In this document: positions 1 to 8,546 of the stretch, in pieces | How positions within the stretch are numbered: position 1 is the stretch's first letter | Layout: each line of letters opens with the position of its first letter | Origin: Shewanella seohaensis | GTDB lineage: Bacteria > Pseudomonadota > Gammaproteobacteria > Enterobacterales > Shewanellaceae | Assembly: GCF_025449215.1 (NCBI RefSeq) | Contig: NZ_CP104900.1 | Span: forward strand, 2,914,001-2,978,000 | Direction of reading: 5' to 3' | DNA length: 64,000 bases | Position numbers and translations under genes: made by a program | The notes under the pieces: generated by a model | Told to the model about the DNA's origin: nothing | Databases searched by the model: none | Seen by the model: the letters and a program-made list of their open reading frames with translations, nothing else

Positions 1-584
1 TGGTGGCAGAAACGCATGTTTGGCACGTGTGGACCACGGCACATGTCGGTGTATTCTTCGTGATGATAGAGCGCTGGAGTCGCATCTTTGCTGATGTTCT
101 CATCCAGAATCGCGATCTTGTATTCTTCACCGCGGGCGGCGAAGGTATCACGGGCTTCTTGCCAGCTCACAACGCGTTTGACTACGTCGTAATTGGTCTT
201 AGCCAGTTCAAGCATACGTTTTTCGAGGGCTTCGATATCTTCTTGAGTCAGCTTGTGCTCAAGATCGATGTCGTAGTAGAAGCCGTTATCGATCACAGGA
301 CCGATCGCCATCTTGGTTTGTGGCCATAATTGCTTGATTGCATGGCCTAATAAATGCGCGCAAGAATGGCGAAGGATTTCAATACCTTCTTCGTCTTTAG
401 CGGTAATAATAGAAAGTTCAGCATCGGTTTCGATCAGATCGCAAGCGTCTTTTAGTTCGCCATTCACGCGACCAGCGATACAGGCTTTAGCAAGACCAGG
501 GCCGATATCAGCGGCAACATCGAGAGTCGATACGGGATGTGCAAACTCGCGTTTGCTACCATCAGGAAGTGTAATTACAGGCAT
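1..584 (-). CDS. thrS: threonyl-tRNA synthetase, N-terminal part (cut by window edge)
   Basis: Charges tRNA-Thr with threonine in the cytoplasm. About 194 N-terminal residues are visible; the catalytic core lies beyond base 1. The protein begins [10 protein letters not shown], the usual TGS-domain start, followed by the editing domain. That domain shows the HxxxH motif (HSCAH, near residue 73) and the second zinc/editing signature [13 protein letters not shown] near the window edge. The start codon is ATG at 584, preceded by an AAGGA ribosome binding site. The 5' leader (see the separate entry) carries two tRNA-Thr anticodon-like hairpins, so the gene is probably translationally autoregulated as in E. 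coli. Identification is secure from sequence similarity to the well-known enzyme. Confidence 0.97.
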
Positions 585-600
585 GAAATATCCTTGTCCA

Positions 601-683
601 GTGGTGACCCACACGTAGGGCCACATGGTGATTAAGTAAAAAGAGAATGCTCGCGAGGTTAAGACAGTACAGGAGTCTTAGCC
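601..683 (-). promoter_or_regulatory. thrS leader: tRNA-Thr-mimic translational operator
   Basis: In the transcript two stem-loops precede the thrS start. The proximal one (601-624) has arms GTGG/CCAC and CCC/GGG around a seven-base loop UACGUGU. CGU, a threonine anticodon, occupies the anticodon position about 29-31 bases upstream of ATG. The distal one (657-683) has arms closing on a loop that contains CCUGUAC, with UGU, another threonine anticodon, in the centre. E. coli thrS is repressed by its own enzyme binding two anticodon-arm-like domains in the leader, and the layout here matches. Seen: hairpins and loops. Inferred: function. Confidence 0.75.
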
Positions 684-704
684 GCCTTGCGTAGCAGGAC
701 AGTT

Positions 705-734
705 ATTCTACGGGATAGTCTTTAAGGCACGCAA
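705..734 (-). promoter_or_regulatory. thrS: candidate sigma70 promoter for thrS
   Basis: On the minus strand TTGCGT (729-734) and TAGAAT (705-710) are separated by 18 bases. Transcription would start near 698, giving a leader of about 115 bases that holds the two operator hairpins. Prediction from motif and position only. Confidence 0.5.
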
Positions 735-958
735 GTTAAATGGCCCAATTGCGAGGCTTAGCCCCCAAATTAGCTCCGTTATTAACATCATCCGCAAAGT
801 TTGCCATGAATTCATCATATTGCAGTCAATCGTTCATGTGGCAGTCATTTAACGCCCCTACGCTATGCGCGTTAAATAATTGCGGGTGGGTTGGAGGTTT
901 ACCACCACGCATATCGCGCAGTCGCATCGCTGTAAATAATGAAGCCAAAGGAGTTGGT

Positions 959-1219
959 ATGTTCACGAGTATCCTATTGACGGTTGCACTTAGCCAAGTC
1001 GCCCAGAACCCAATCCCAGTTAGCCCAACGCCAGTCATTCAACCTGAACCCCGAGCGGTTCAACGCCAAGCGGTGCAATTTGACGCCATTGGTTTGCAGG
1101 CCGATATCCACGCCGAGCTTTTGCTGCAGATAGAACAGCTATCGCAGGCCATTAGTGACAATATAGAGGAAGGCATATTACCGACGGCGCCTGTAGAACT
1201 GATGACTGTAAAGGATTGA
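959..1219 (+). CDS. small hypothetical protein with N-terminal hydrophobic segment
   Basis: An 86-residue protein I do not recognise. ATG at 959 is chosen because AAAGGAG sits seven to eight bases upstream; a longer in-frame reading from 740 has no ribosome binding site and an implausible composition. The first dozen residues (MFTSILLTVALS) are hydrophobic, then comes a proline-rich stretch (PIPVSPTPVIQPEP), then an amphipathic, acidic, probably helical region ending in VKD. It could be a small membrane-anchored or exported protein. It is divergent from thrS. No family assignment is possible by eye. Confidence 0.55.
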   Translation: MFTSILLTVALSQVAQNPIPVSPTPVIQPEPRAVQRQAVQFDAIGLQADIHAELLLQIEQLSQAISDNIEEGILPTAPVELMTVKD

Positions 1220-1457
1220 GTTAAATTAACATAACTTACATAACTTAACTGGTGCGCATGCTTGACGGTTCTTACGCTAGGTAAATTTCAGTGAAAAAGT
1301 ACCAAGCGCTGTGCGGAACGGAAAAATCTAGTTGCTGAGATTTTGATACCGACTTTATCTAAGTTGCCAGGGCACATTCTTGTATACTCAACTAAAGCCA
1401 GTGTGAAGGTTTAGCGACAAGTGTCATCCCTAGCATTCGTTAGAGAGGAGTTGCGCC

Positions 1458-1658
1458 ATGAGGATCATGAATAAAGTGATTGCCTGCCCCCACTGCGGAC
1501 ATCATCAACATATAAGTATTGATGCCAGCAGCGGCGATCAGGATTATTACGATGACTGCCGAATTTGTTGTAATCCCATCCACCTGCGTTTACATGTGGA
1601 TGATGCCCGCCGAACCATAGAGTTATATATTGACTCGGACGACGAGCAAATTTACTAG
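1458..1658 (+). CDS. CPXCG-type cysteine-rich zinc-ribbon protein
   Basis: A 66-residue acidic protein with two cysteine pairs, CPHC near the N terminus and CRICC about 25 residues later followed by NPIHL. This is the layout of the small CPXCG-motif family found widely in gammaproteobacteria; its function is unknown. The start ATG at 1458 is preceded by GAGAGGAG at good spacing; a second ATG at 1467 is possible. It converges with ribE, leaving only nine bases between the two stops. Zinc binding is inferred from the cysteine spacing. Confidence 0.8.
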   Translation: MRIMNKVIACPHCGHHQHISIDASSGDQDYYDDCRICCNPIHLRLHVDDARRTIELYIDSDDEQIY

Positions 1659-1667
1659 GCATGTTAA

Positions 1668-2288
1668 TTAAGATTGGCCGCTAAAACGTTTGGCCAGCAC
1701 GCGCTCGACGGTGTCGACGATCGCTTGGGTTTGGCTGTCAATTTCGATATTTAACTCATCTCCAACCTGACACTGGCCTAAATTGGTCAATTTGAGGGTT
1801 TCTGGGATCAAGTGCAGCATAAAACTGCTTTCGGTCACCTCGCCTACCGTTAAGCTGCAACCGTTTACCCCGACAAAGCCTTTATAAAGGATATAGTTCA
1901 TCCATTTGGGCTCGACACTTAAGGTTAGATCATAATGCTGCTCGGTATGACTAATGTGGCTAACTTTCGCCTTAGTATGAATGTGTCCCGAGAGGATATG
2001 GCCGCCGATTTCGCTGCCGAACGTCAAAGAACGCTCAATGTTCACCCGCTGGCCAACGGTCAAATTGGCAAGGTTTGTCAACCTTAAGGTCTCTTCCACT
2101 ACATCGAAAAATACCCTATCATCAACGACCTGAGTCACCGTCAGACATACCCCGTTATTTGCCACACTTGCACCAATCGCAAGTCCCTCATGCAAATCAG
2201 GTTTAAACGCTACCTCAAGGGTATTTAGGCCATCTTTCTTATGTATTGCAACCACCTCGCAGGTGGCTTGAACTATACCAGTAAACAT
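1668..2288 (-). CDS. ribE: riboflavin synthase, alpha subunit
   Basis: Converts two molecules of 6,7-dimethyl-8-ribityllumazine to riboflavin. The 206-residue length and the MFTGIVQ start are diagnostic. Two lumazine-binding repeats are present, about residues 1-96 and 97-190, each with the characteristic pattern ending in LTV (NGVCLTV and NGCSLTV). It lies divergent to norM with only 33 bases between the start codons, an arrangement also seen in E. coli (riboflavin synthase beside mdtK). The promoters must therefore reach into the neighbouring coding sequences. Shewanella usually has a second copy in a rib operon elsewhere; that cannot be checked here. Confidence 0.95.
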   Translation of the reverse strand: MFTGIVQATCEVVAIHKKDGLNTLEVAFKPDLHEGLAIGASVANNGVCLTVTQVVDDRVFFDVVEETLRLTNLANLTVGQRVNIERSLTFGSEIGGHILSGHIHTKAKVSHISHTEQHYDLTLSVEPKWMNYILYKGFVGVNGCSLTVGEVTESSFMLHLIPETLKLTNLGQCQVGDELNIEIDSQTQAIVDTVERVLAKRFSGQS

Positions 2289-2321
2289 TTTTTGCTCGCT
2301 TATTCGTTAAAGGCTGTATTT

Positions 2322-3701
2322 ATGAATCATTCAGGCTTTCAGGCCAAACGCTTAATTCAACTCGCACTCCCAGTGTTGATCGCCCAAGTGACACAAACCA
2401 TGATGGGGTTTATCGATACTGTCATGGCGGGCCGCGTCAGTGCTGTCGATATGGCCGCCGTGGCCGTAGGAACCAGTCTTTGGTTACCCGCCATCTTATT
2501 TGTCCAAGGGCTGCTGATGGCCTTTACGCCGTTATTTGCCCATCACAATGGCGCAAACAATCAGAAAGCCATTCAACCGCTGGCGTTTCAAGGCGCTTAT
2601 CTGGCCTTAATTGGTGGTATTGGCGTGATGGTGTTTCTCGCATCCGCGCCACTCGTGCTCAGCCATATGAATTTAGAGCCCCAATTGTACAACTTAACCA
2701 TAGGATATATCGACGGTATTTTATGGGGCGCGCCCGCATTTGTGCTCTATCAGGTATTACGCGGTTGCAGTGAAGGGATTTCTTACACATTACCGACCAT
2801 GATCATCGGATTCGTGGGGTTAGCGGTGAATATTCCGGCGAACTATATCTTTATCTATGGCCATTTCGGCGTGCCTGCCATGGGCGGTGCCGGTTGTGGT
2901 GTCGCGACCGCACTGGTGTTTTGGGCCATGTTGATAGCCATGACGATTTATATGCAGTTCCATAAAAAGTTTGCCGCATTGGCGCCCTTTAGCCAGTTCC
3001 ATCGCCCCGATTTTGCCACCATGAAGAAGATGACCAAGCTTGGGATGCCGATTGCGATGGCACTCTTCTTTGAGGTAAGTCTGTTTGCGATTATCGCCCT
3101 GCTTCTGGCGCCATTGGGCGCGACTGTGGTGGCGAGTCATCAGATTGCGTTGAACTTCTCCGCCATAGTATTTATGTTGCCACTCTCGATTGGTATTGCT
3201 GTCTCGATTCGCATTGGTTACTACCTCGGCCGCGATCGTGCGGATATTTCTGCGGTGGTGGCAAAGGTCGGATTGTGGTTGGCACTTTCATTGGCCTTGT
3301 CGACGGCAATCTTAACGGTGTTATTCCGTTTCCAAATCGCCGAGTTGTATAACAGCGATCCCGAAGTGGTGGTACTTGCGGGCAGCTTGATGCTGATGGC
3401 CGCGCTGTATCAATTATCTGACTCAGTCCAGGTGGTCGCCGCCGGCGCCTTGCGTGGATATAAAGATACCCGCAGTGCGTTTTACATTACCCTGTTCTCC
3501 TATTGGGGCATCGGCATGACATTAGGTTACACCTTGGCGTATACCGACTTTATCGTACCCGCCATGGGCGCCCATGGTTTTTGGACAGGATTAATTGCAG
3601 GCCTCACCTCGGCGGCGCTGCTGTTTTTCATCCGCCTTCGTTATATTCAAAAGCATGGTGTACATTTAAGTTTGATTGAAGGCGACAGCGTGCATCACTA
3701 A
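2322..3701 (+). CDS. norM: MATE-family multidrug efflux pump (NorM/MdtK-like)
   Basis: A 459-residue inner-membrane protein with about twelve hydrophobic segments, the usual MATE length. Family signatures are visible: the N-terminal LALPVLIAQ followed by MMGFIDTVMAGR, and in the second half a matching ALNFSAIVFMLPLSIGIAVSIRIG. The family exports cationic drugs and dyes using a Na+ or H+ gradient. ATG at 2322 is used, with AAAGG upstream; the reading frame stays open upstream to 2241, but that part overlaps the ribE start and has no ribosome binding site. A hairpin followed by T residues lies just after the stop. Confidence 0.93.
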   Translation: MNHSGFQAKRLIQLALPVLIAQVTQTMMGFIDTVMAGRVSAVDMAAVAVGTSLWLPAILFVQGLLMAFTPLFAHHNGANNQKAIQPLAFQGAYLALIGGIGVMVFLASAPLVLSHMNLEPQLYNLTIGYIDGILWGAPAFVLYQVLRGCSEGISYTLPTMIIGFVGLAVNIPANYIFIYGHFGVPAMGGAGCGVATALVFWAMLIAMTIYMQFHKKFAALAPFSQFHRPDFATMKKMTKLGMPIAMALFFEVSLFAIIALLLAPLGATVVASHQIALNFSAIVFMLPLSIGIAVSIRIGYYLGRDRADISAVVAKVGLWLALSLALSTAILTVLFRFQIAELYNSDPEVVVLAGSLMLMAALYQLSDSVQVVAAGALRGYKDTRSAFYITLFSYWGIGMTLGYTLAYTDFIVPAMGAHGFWTGLIAGLTSAALLFFIRLRYIQKHGVHLSLIEGDSVHH

Positions 3702-3719
3702 GGAGATGGAAAGATGAAA

Positions 3720-3746
3720 CGGCGAGCATTTGGCTCGGCGTTTTAT
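3720..3746 (+). terminator. probable rho-independent terminator of norM
   Basis: Imperfect hairpin CGGCGAGC-atttg-GCTCGGCG (one G-G mismatch) followed by TTTTATTT, beginning 18 bases after the norM stop. It sits inside a small reading frame at 3714-3899, which is why I do not call that frame a gene. Confidence 0.6.
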
Positions 3747-3868
3747 TTCGTGAAGGGTGATTTTGGCCTGCATCTCAGTCTAACTTGCCGTTTTATCAAC
3801 AACTTTGCTGAAACACTGGACAAGTTGCACAGCAATTCACCATTTGGCAATAAAATTCATTTTTTTGC

Positions 3869-3897
3869 TTGCCAGCCTTTCGCTATCCCCCTAATAT
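3869..3897 (+). promoter_or_regulatory. promoter of the tRNA-Val pair, with GC-rich discriminator
   Basis: TTGCCA (3869-3874), a 17-base spacer and TAATAT (3892-3897), followed by AGCGCTCG. The GC-rich discriminator just before the expected start (about 3904) is typical of stable-RNA promoters under stringent control. The first tRNA begins about 50 bases downstream. Confidence 0.7.
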
Positions 3898-3952
3898 AGC
3901 GCTCGTTCCGAAGCACAACGCAAAGTAGTGTTACCGTAACAATTAAAACAAT

Positions 3953-4029
3953 GCACCCGTAGCTCAGTTGGTTAGAGCACTACCTTGACATGGTAGGGGT
4001 CGGTGGTTCGAGTCCACTCGGGTGTACCA
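3953..4029 (+). tRNA. tRNA-Val, anticodon GAC
   Basis: A 77-base cloverleaf with encoded CCA. Acceptor arms are GCACCCG and CGGGTGT (the first pair is G-U), the D-loop contains AGTTGGTTA, and the anticodon arm CTACC-TTGACAT-GGTAG places GAC at 3987-3989. The T-arm has GTTCGAGTC. It closely resembles E. coli tRNA-Val2. Confidence 0.97.
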
Positions 4030-4067
4030 CTCTCTTCACAGAGTATAAAAAGTGAAATTCAAACAGT

Positions 4068-4144
4068 GCACCCGTAGCTCAGTTGGTTAGAGCACTACCT
4101 TGACATGGTAGGGGTCGGTGGTTCGAGTCCACTCGGGTGTACCA
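4068..4144 (+). tRNA. tRNA-Val, anticodon GAC (second copy)
   Basis: Identical in sequence to the copy at 3953 and 38 bases downstream of it, with GAC at 4102-4104 and encoded CCA. The two were probably transcribed together from the promoter at 3869 and arose by tandem duplication. Confidence 0.97.
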
Positions 4145-4516
4145 TTTCTTGCTTTAACTCCCTATAAAACCTCAATTTAACCTGTTAATCCATCAAGATG
4201 CTTAATTTTTATTTGTGCCTAAGATAAAATCTTCGTGCCTGTTCTTTGTTTTTCCACAAACATTCAAACATGCCCCACCCTTCGGTTATACCTAATTTTG
4301 CCTCTATTGCTTAATCGAGATTTACCGGAATTTCTCTCAAATTCGCCGTTTCCTAAATGTGAGCCCATTTCGTGCCAAACCAGTTGGCACAAAATGCTTT
4401 TGACGATTTTTGTTGTTCCTTAAGTGAGAAGGTTTAATTTTGCTAACGATTTATTGAGATAAGTGCATTAAACATTGGTTAATCATATTGCTTGACAGTC
4501 GATGTTTAAAAGTAAA
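4145..4516. other. gene-free stretch between tRNA-Val and acuI
   Basis: No convincing gene. One 62-codon reading frame at 4235 lacks a ribosome binding site and a protein-like composition. An inverted repeat TTAAACAT (4468-4475) and ATGTTTAA (4502-4509) lies just beyond the acuI stop and could be a weak terminator for that gene. The stretch marks the border between the tRNA genes and the DMSP/acrylate cluster. Confidence 0.4.
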
Positions 4517-5497
4517 TTACAGCTTAACTAGTACACGCCCAGTCGTTTGACCTTGCACAATTTTATGTGCGAAATCAGGAACCTCTGCTAATGAAATCTG
4601 TTGGCAAGCTTGTTGATAAAAATGAGTTGGTAGTGCTTCAATCACAGCTTCCCATGCCGCTTTTCGTTTCTCAAATGGACAAGAAACAGAGTCGATCCCA
4701 AGTAACTTCACACCCCGCAAAATAAACGGCATAACAGTTGTTGGTAATGCAAAACCGCCCGCTAATCCACAGATAGCCGCTGCACCACTATATTGTATTT
4801 GCGCTAATGCTTTAGCGAGGATCTTGTTGCCAACCGTATCGACCACACCCGCCCAGCGCTGCGCCTCAAGCGGTTTAGCATCTTGTTCAAGTTCACTGCG
4901 AGCGATCACATCTACAGCACCTAGTGCTTTCAATAATGGCGCATTCTCTTCAACCCGACCACTGCAAGCAACCACACGATAGCCTGCATTGGCGAGCAAA
5001 GCCACTGCTACAGAGCCCACACCACCACTGGCACCTGTTACGAGAACATCGCCACTTTGGGGTGTCACCCCTGCCTGTTGCAGCGCTTGCACGCACAACA
5101 TCGCAGTAAGCCCTGCCGTGCCTATCATCATGGCTTTCGCGGCATCACAACCTTGCGGCAGATGCACTAGCCAGTCGGCTTTAACTCGCGCTTTTTGCGC
5201 CATACCACCCCAATGGTTTTCACCCACACCCCAGCCCGTCATAATCACCTGATCGCCGACTTGGTATCTCGTATCTGTGGATCCGCGCACCACACCCGCA
5301 AAATCGATGCCTGGAACCATGGGAAACTGGCGAATGATTTTGCCCGTGCCAGTCACTGCTAAACCATCTTTATAATTCAATGAGGAGTATGCTACATCGA
5401 CTAAAACTTCACCTTCTGGTAGTTCAGCTTCGTTAATCGGTGTAACTTGAGCATTTATACGACCATCTCTTTGTGTTAAAACTAAAGCATCAAACAT
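4517..5497 (-). CDS. acuI: acryloyl-CoA reductase, AcuI/YhdH family (zinc-free MDR)
   Basis: NADPH-dependent reduction of acryloyl-CoA to propionyl-CoA in the cytoplasm, which removes the toxic product of acrylate metabolism. The 326-residue protein starts MFDALVLTQ and shows SSLNYKDGLAVTG, the PGIDFAGVV segment and the nucleotide-binding GASGGVGSVAV, all typical of the AcuI/YhdH branch of medium-chain reductases; the structural-zinc cysteines are absent. ATG at 5497 is chosen because GGAG lies seven bases upstream; an ATG 15 bases earlier would put that site inside the gene. It follows the tetR gene on the same strand (86-base gap) and belongs functionally with dddY and ardAB. YhdH homologues occur widely, so the link to acrylate rests partly on context. 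Confidence 0.88.
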   Translation of the reverse strand: MFDALVLTQRDGRINAQVTPINEAELPEGEVLVDVAYSSLNYKDGLAVTGTGKIIRQFPMVPGIDFAGVVRGSTDTRYQVGDQVIMTGWGVGENHWGGMAQKARVKADWLVHLPQGCDAAKAMMIGTAGLTAMLCVQALQQAGVTPQSGDVLVTGASGGVGSVAVALLANAGYRVVACSGRVEENAPLLKALGAVDVIARSELEQDAKPLEAQRWAGVVDTVGNKILAKALAQIQYSGAAAICGLAGGFALPTTVMPFILRGVKLLGIDSVSCPFEKRKAAWEAVIEALPTHFYQQACQQISLAEVPDFAHKIVQGQTTGRVLVKL

Positions 5498-5582
5498 AAG
5501 TTTTCTCCGCAAGCTATATTAAAAATATTAACAACGAGACTCTTATGGATATGCAGTCTCTCAAATTAAATAATCCTTATCG

Positions 5583-6239
5583 TCAAGCGGCCGAAAAGGC
5601 CGATGAACTGCTAGGTAAGTTCGATAACCACTTGGCAAATACAAACTCAGTTGGAATACGTTTATCCGAGTGCCCCATTAACTGAGTTAACGCATAACTA
5701 AATTGACAATAGAGCTGTATATCATTCGCTTGTCTATTGGAGTCATCACTATTTATCATTGCGCCACGAAGATAGTCCATGACGAGTTCAGTTCGATTAA
5801 ACCCTGGAATATCACCAACTTCTGAGATCGTATTTCTATTCCATTGAGTGTATTCATCACATCTTTTTTCAAATCGCTGCCGGCAGCTCGTTGTCGCTTC
5901 GAATAATAAAGTTTGATTGGGCATAATACGCTCAATCACAAACCGTTGTTGCGATAAGACTTGATGAAGTCGATAGCAGTGATGATATAAGAATCTGCTA
6001 AAAGGATCTGGATATCGCTGTGCGTCCTGCTTTGCCGCGAAGAGCCACTCATCGTATTGGGCAGAAGCGACGGCAACGATAAGATCAGCTTCTGTTGTAA
6101 AATGATTATAGATAGTGCCTTTCGATATTTGACTCACCTGAACCAAATGAGAACGACATAAATCAAATGTTTTGTGTCCTCTCAAGCTACGCAGTGCAAC
6201 TTGTGTTAGGTAGTCTCTCCTTTGCTCCCAACTACTCAT
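5583..6239 (-). CDS. TetR/AcrR-family transcriptional regulator
   Basis: A 218-residue protein with a TetR-type helix-turn-helix near residues 30-55 (VSQISKGTIYNHF, then an acidic turn and DLIVAV) and a divergent C-terminal ligand domain rich in aromatic residues. ATG at 6239 is preferred, with GAGG upstream; a TTG start 24 bases earlier is possible. It lies upstream of acuI on the same strand, so it may form an operon with it and regulate it, as AcuR does for acuI in Rhodobacter. It is also a candidate to bind the palindromes at dddY and ardA. Both roles are inferred. Confidence 0.85.
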   Translation of the reverse strand: MSSWEQRRDYLTQVALRSLRGHKTFDLCRSHLVQVSQISKGTIYNHFTTEADLIVAVASAQYDEWLFAAKQDAQRYPDPFSRFLYHHCYRLHQVLSQQRFVIERIMPNQTLLFEATTSCRQRFEKRCDEYTQWNRNTISEVGDIPGFNRTELVMDYLRGAMINSDDSNRQANDIQLYCQFSYALTQLMGHSDKRIPTEFVFAKWLSNLPSSSSAFSAA

Positions 6240-6363
6240 CTCGACCTCATCACATTCTGACAATCAATAACATTGCAACTTCACAATCAAACAATAACAG
6301 TGTTTAACGCAAGGCCAAATTGAGTAATACTGATACCATCATGAATAAACTCAATAGCAACAA

Positions 6364-7215
6364 ATGTTAAAAATTGAACTACTTGAGAGTTTTATTGCAA
6401 TAGCGGAATGCGGCAACTTATCAAAAGCGGCAGATAAAGTCTGCCGCACACAATCAACCTTGAGTTTACAAGTCAAAAAGCTTGAAGAGGTCGTTGGTCA
6501 ATCGTTGTTGCTGCGAGACAACAAAGGCGTAGCCTTAACCGAGGCTGGTTTAACTCTATTAAATTACGCCTATAAAATGATGCAACTCAATTCGCAGGCA
6601 ATGAATGAATTAAAAGACTGTCCCAACCGAGAAACTATCAGATTAGGGGTGCCTACCGACTACATCGGATGTTATTTGAACAGTTGTTTGTTGGAATTTA
6701 TCCGAGAATTCACCTGTATCGAACTCGTGATCGACACTGATGTCAGTGGGAATCTGTTTAAGCGCCTACAGCAGGGGGAATTTGACCTCATCGTTGCCAC
6801 CCACTGGCAAACACCTATTAACGGTGAGTTGCTGTTCTCCCGCCGCTTTCATTGGGTTGCAGCCAAAGGTGGCAACGCACATAAACGCGAGACGATTCCG
6901 ATGGCGCTTTACCCTGAAAACTGCCCGATACGTGCGCAGGTATTTGCCAACCATCAACTCAGTATGCGGCCAATTCATGTATTGTTATCGACCCCATCAC
7001 CACAGGCCTTATGTATGGCGGTAGAGAATGATCTTGTCATTGCGCCCATTGCCGAGTTTCGCATTAATGAACAGATGCAAATATTGGATCCACTCGAATA
7101 TGGCTTACCACCTCTTCCCCTCTTTAATGAATCTATTTATCTCAATCCAGAAACGCAAACAGACGCCACAATTCAGCTAATCGCATTACTCAAAGCAAAT
7201 GTAGATCATTTATAA
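6364..7215 (+). CDS. LysR-family transcriptional regulator
   Basis: A 283-residue protein. The N-terminal winged helix-turn-helix is clear: LLESFIAIAECGNLSKAADKV, then TQSTLSLQVKKLE and LLLRDNKGVALTEAG. The C-terminal effector domain (about residues 90-280) contains LRLGVPTDY-like and FDLIVATHW-like segments. It is divergent from tetR-acuI and convergent with the porin gene. A LysR-type gene accompanies dddY in Alcaligenes, so this protein may be the acrylate- or DMSP-responsive activator here. That is an inference; the palindromes at dddY and ardA are not classical upstream LysR sites. Confidence 0.88.
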   Translation: MLKIELLESFIAIAECGNLSKAADKVCRTQSTLSLQVKKLEEVVGQSLLLRDNKGVALTEAGLTLLNYAYKMMQLNSQAMNELKDCPNRETIRLGVPTDYIGCYLNSCLLEFIREFTCIELVIDTDVSGNLFKRLQQGEFDLIVATHWQTPINGELLFSRRFHWVAAKGGNAHKRETIPMALYPENCPIRAQVFANHQLSMRPIHVLLSTPSPQALCMAVENDLVIAPIAEFRINEQMQILDPLEYGLPPLPLFNESIYLNPETQTDATIQLIALLKANVDHL

Positions 7216-7275
7216 AATGCAAAATAATGCGTAATCTCGGTGAGATAAACAACGTTTTATCGCTAACCTAATTGA

Positions 7276-7326
7276 ACGTATGCCAACATAAATGTTGGCA
7301 TACGTATAAGTAGGAAATACTTTTTT
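7276..7326. terminator. perfect 14-bp inverted repeat and T-tract between lysR and porin genes
   Basis: Arms 7276-7289 and 7292-7305 (ACGTATGCCAACAT and complement) are perfect and separated by two bases. A second small stem, AAGTA-ggaaa-TACTT, followed by TTTT (7308-7326) gives a plausible terminator for the lysR gene. The large palindrome may serve both convergent genes. Confidence 0.55.
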
Positions 7327-7334
7327 AGCGCCGC

Positions 7335-8462
7335 TTAGAAATAATATCCGAAATTAATATTAACTCGCTTATCCCAACTATCACCGATTTCAGGTAAACC
7401 AACATGACCATTGTCACGAGTGGAGGCATACATGTTTTTACCCAAAATAAAATCGACCATGGTATAAGTCGGGCCTGCTGCAATGGCGCAGCCAGTCACA
7501 TTTTGATAGCTGGTATCATAGCTATCATCGGATACATCCGGTGTCACCATGCCAAAATCATTATAGAACTTAAGACTACCCCAATCGGTCGTGACTGTCT
7601 TTGCGATATTAACACTGTATGCCTGCGCCTTAGAGGCAATCTCATACTGCCAATTGTAAGCAGCGACCGCTATTTTATTACTATCTATGGCATCGGCTGC
7701 ATCATATTCATACTGCATAGCCTGCAGTTGTAGACCCCAACCATTGTAGGTCGCATCCAGATGAATCGCGACAGCATAGCGGTCACCATTGTTGCCTGTT
7801 GCATCGTTATAGATCTGGCCGTATTCGATAGAGCCACCCAAAAGTGTTTTGCCGCCTTCATAGCTCATCTCGTACATTTGACGTAGATTTAACTGGTTCG
7901 TCTCTTCGTTATTGTATTCGGTGCCGTTAACAATACCGCTGTACAGATCAGTTGAGTAACGATCGGCGCGGCCAGCACCATATTCTGCATTCTTATAGAA
8001 GGCTATTTCGGTCCCCCAAGCGCCCTTCTGGTATACCCCTTTCACTCCTAAGTCGTAATCATCTTCGAATCCTAAGTAGTAAGGCACACCAAACCAGAAG
8101 CTGTTTGAAATAAATCCAGGATTACCAAAAGGAACCTGATTCACGCCAAACTGAATCTGCCAGTCAGCACTAAGGTCGTAAAATCCATAACCATAACGCA
8201 GCGCTTGCCAGCCATCATAAAAACGGTATTCACTGGCAAGTCCCCACTCACCCAGCTTACCGTTAAACTTAATTGCCGCCATATCGAAAGTAAGATCGCC
8301 GCCCTTATCTTTTGAGCTCTGACTGTAATCTTTATAGGCATAATTCACCCTAACAGTACCGCCAACATCAATGCCATTTTGTGGTTCTTCTGCCTGCACC
8401 CCACTTGTTGTCAATGCGAGGAGAATCCATGCCGCGATAAGATATAAGTTTAGATTTTTCAT
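7335..8462 (-). CDS. outer-membrane porin, probably DMSP/anion uptake channel
   Basis: A 375-residue protein with a signal peptide (hydrophobic LYLIAAWILLALTTSG, then VQA before AEEP). The mature part is rich in alternating aromatic and polar residues (for example FGVNQVPFGNPGF and GVPYYLGFEDDYDLGVKG) and ends in NFGYYF, the terminal aromatic expected of an outer-membrane beta-barrel. The early GGTVRVNYAY and VPFG motifs resemble OprO/P-type and related porins. It lies 84 bases downstream of dddY on the same strand with no terminator visible, so the two are likely co-transcribed. I infer that it admits DMSP to the periplasm. Start ATG at 8462 has GAGG at good distance; ATG 8465 is adjacent. 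Confidence 0.82.
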   Translation of the reverse strand: MKNLNLYLIAAWILLALTTSGVQAEEPQNGIDVGGTVRVNYAYKDYSQSSKDKGGDLTFDMAAIKFNGKLGEWGLASEYRFYDGWQALRYGYGFYDLSADWQIQFGVNQVPFGNPGFISNSFWFGVPYYLGFEDDYDLGVKGVYQKGAWGTEIAFYKNAEYGAGRADRYSTDLYSGIVNGTEYNNEETNQLNLRQMYEMSYEGGKTLLGGSIEYGQIYNDATGNNGDRYAVAIHLDATYNGWGLQLQAMQYEYDAADAIDSNKIAVAAYNWQYEIASKAQAYSVNIAKTVTTDWGSLKFYNDFGMVTPDVSDDSYDTSYQNVTGCAIAAGPTYTMVDFILGKNMYASTRDNGHVGLPEIGDSWDKRVNINFGYYF

Positions 8463-8546
8463 CATTTACCTCTTTATTTCCCATGCAATTTTAGGTGCAC
8501 GGTACCACTTCATATTGACCTTATTTTTGGCCTTATTTTTCCGTAA

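Noticed and set aside
740..958. Upstream extension of the small gene at 959
   Set aside because: No ribosome binding site at 740, while a strong one sits before ATG 959; the extension overlaps the thrS promoter region.
3714..3899. 61-codon reading frame after norM with an AAGGAGA-like ribosome binding site
   Set aside because: Its first codons form the norM terminator hairpin and it runs into the tRNA promoter; composition is not protein-like.
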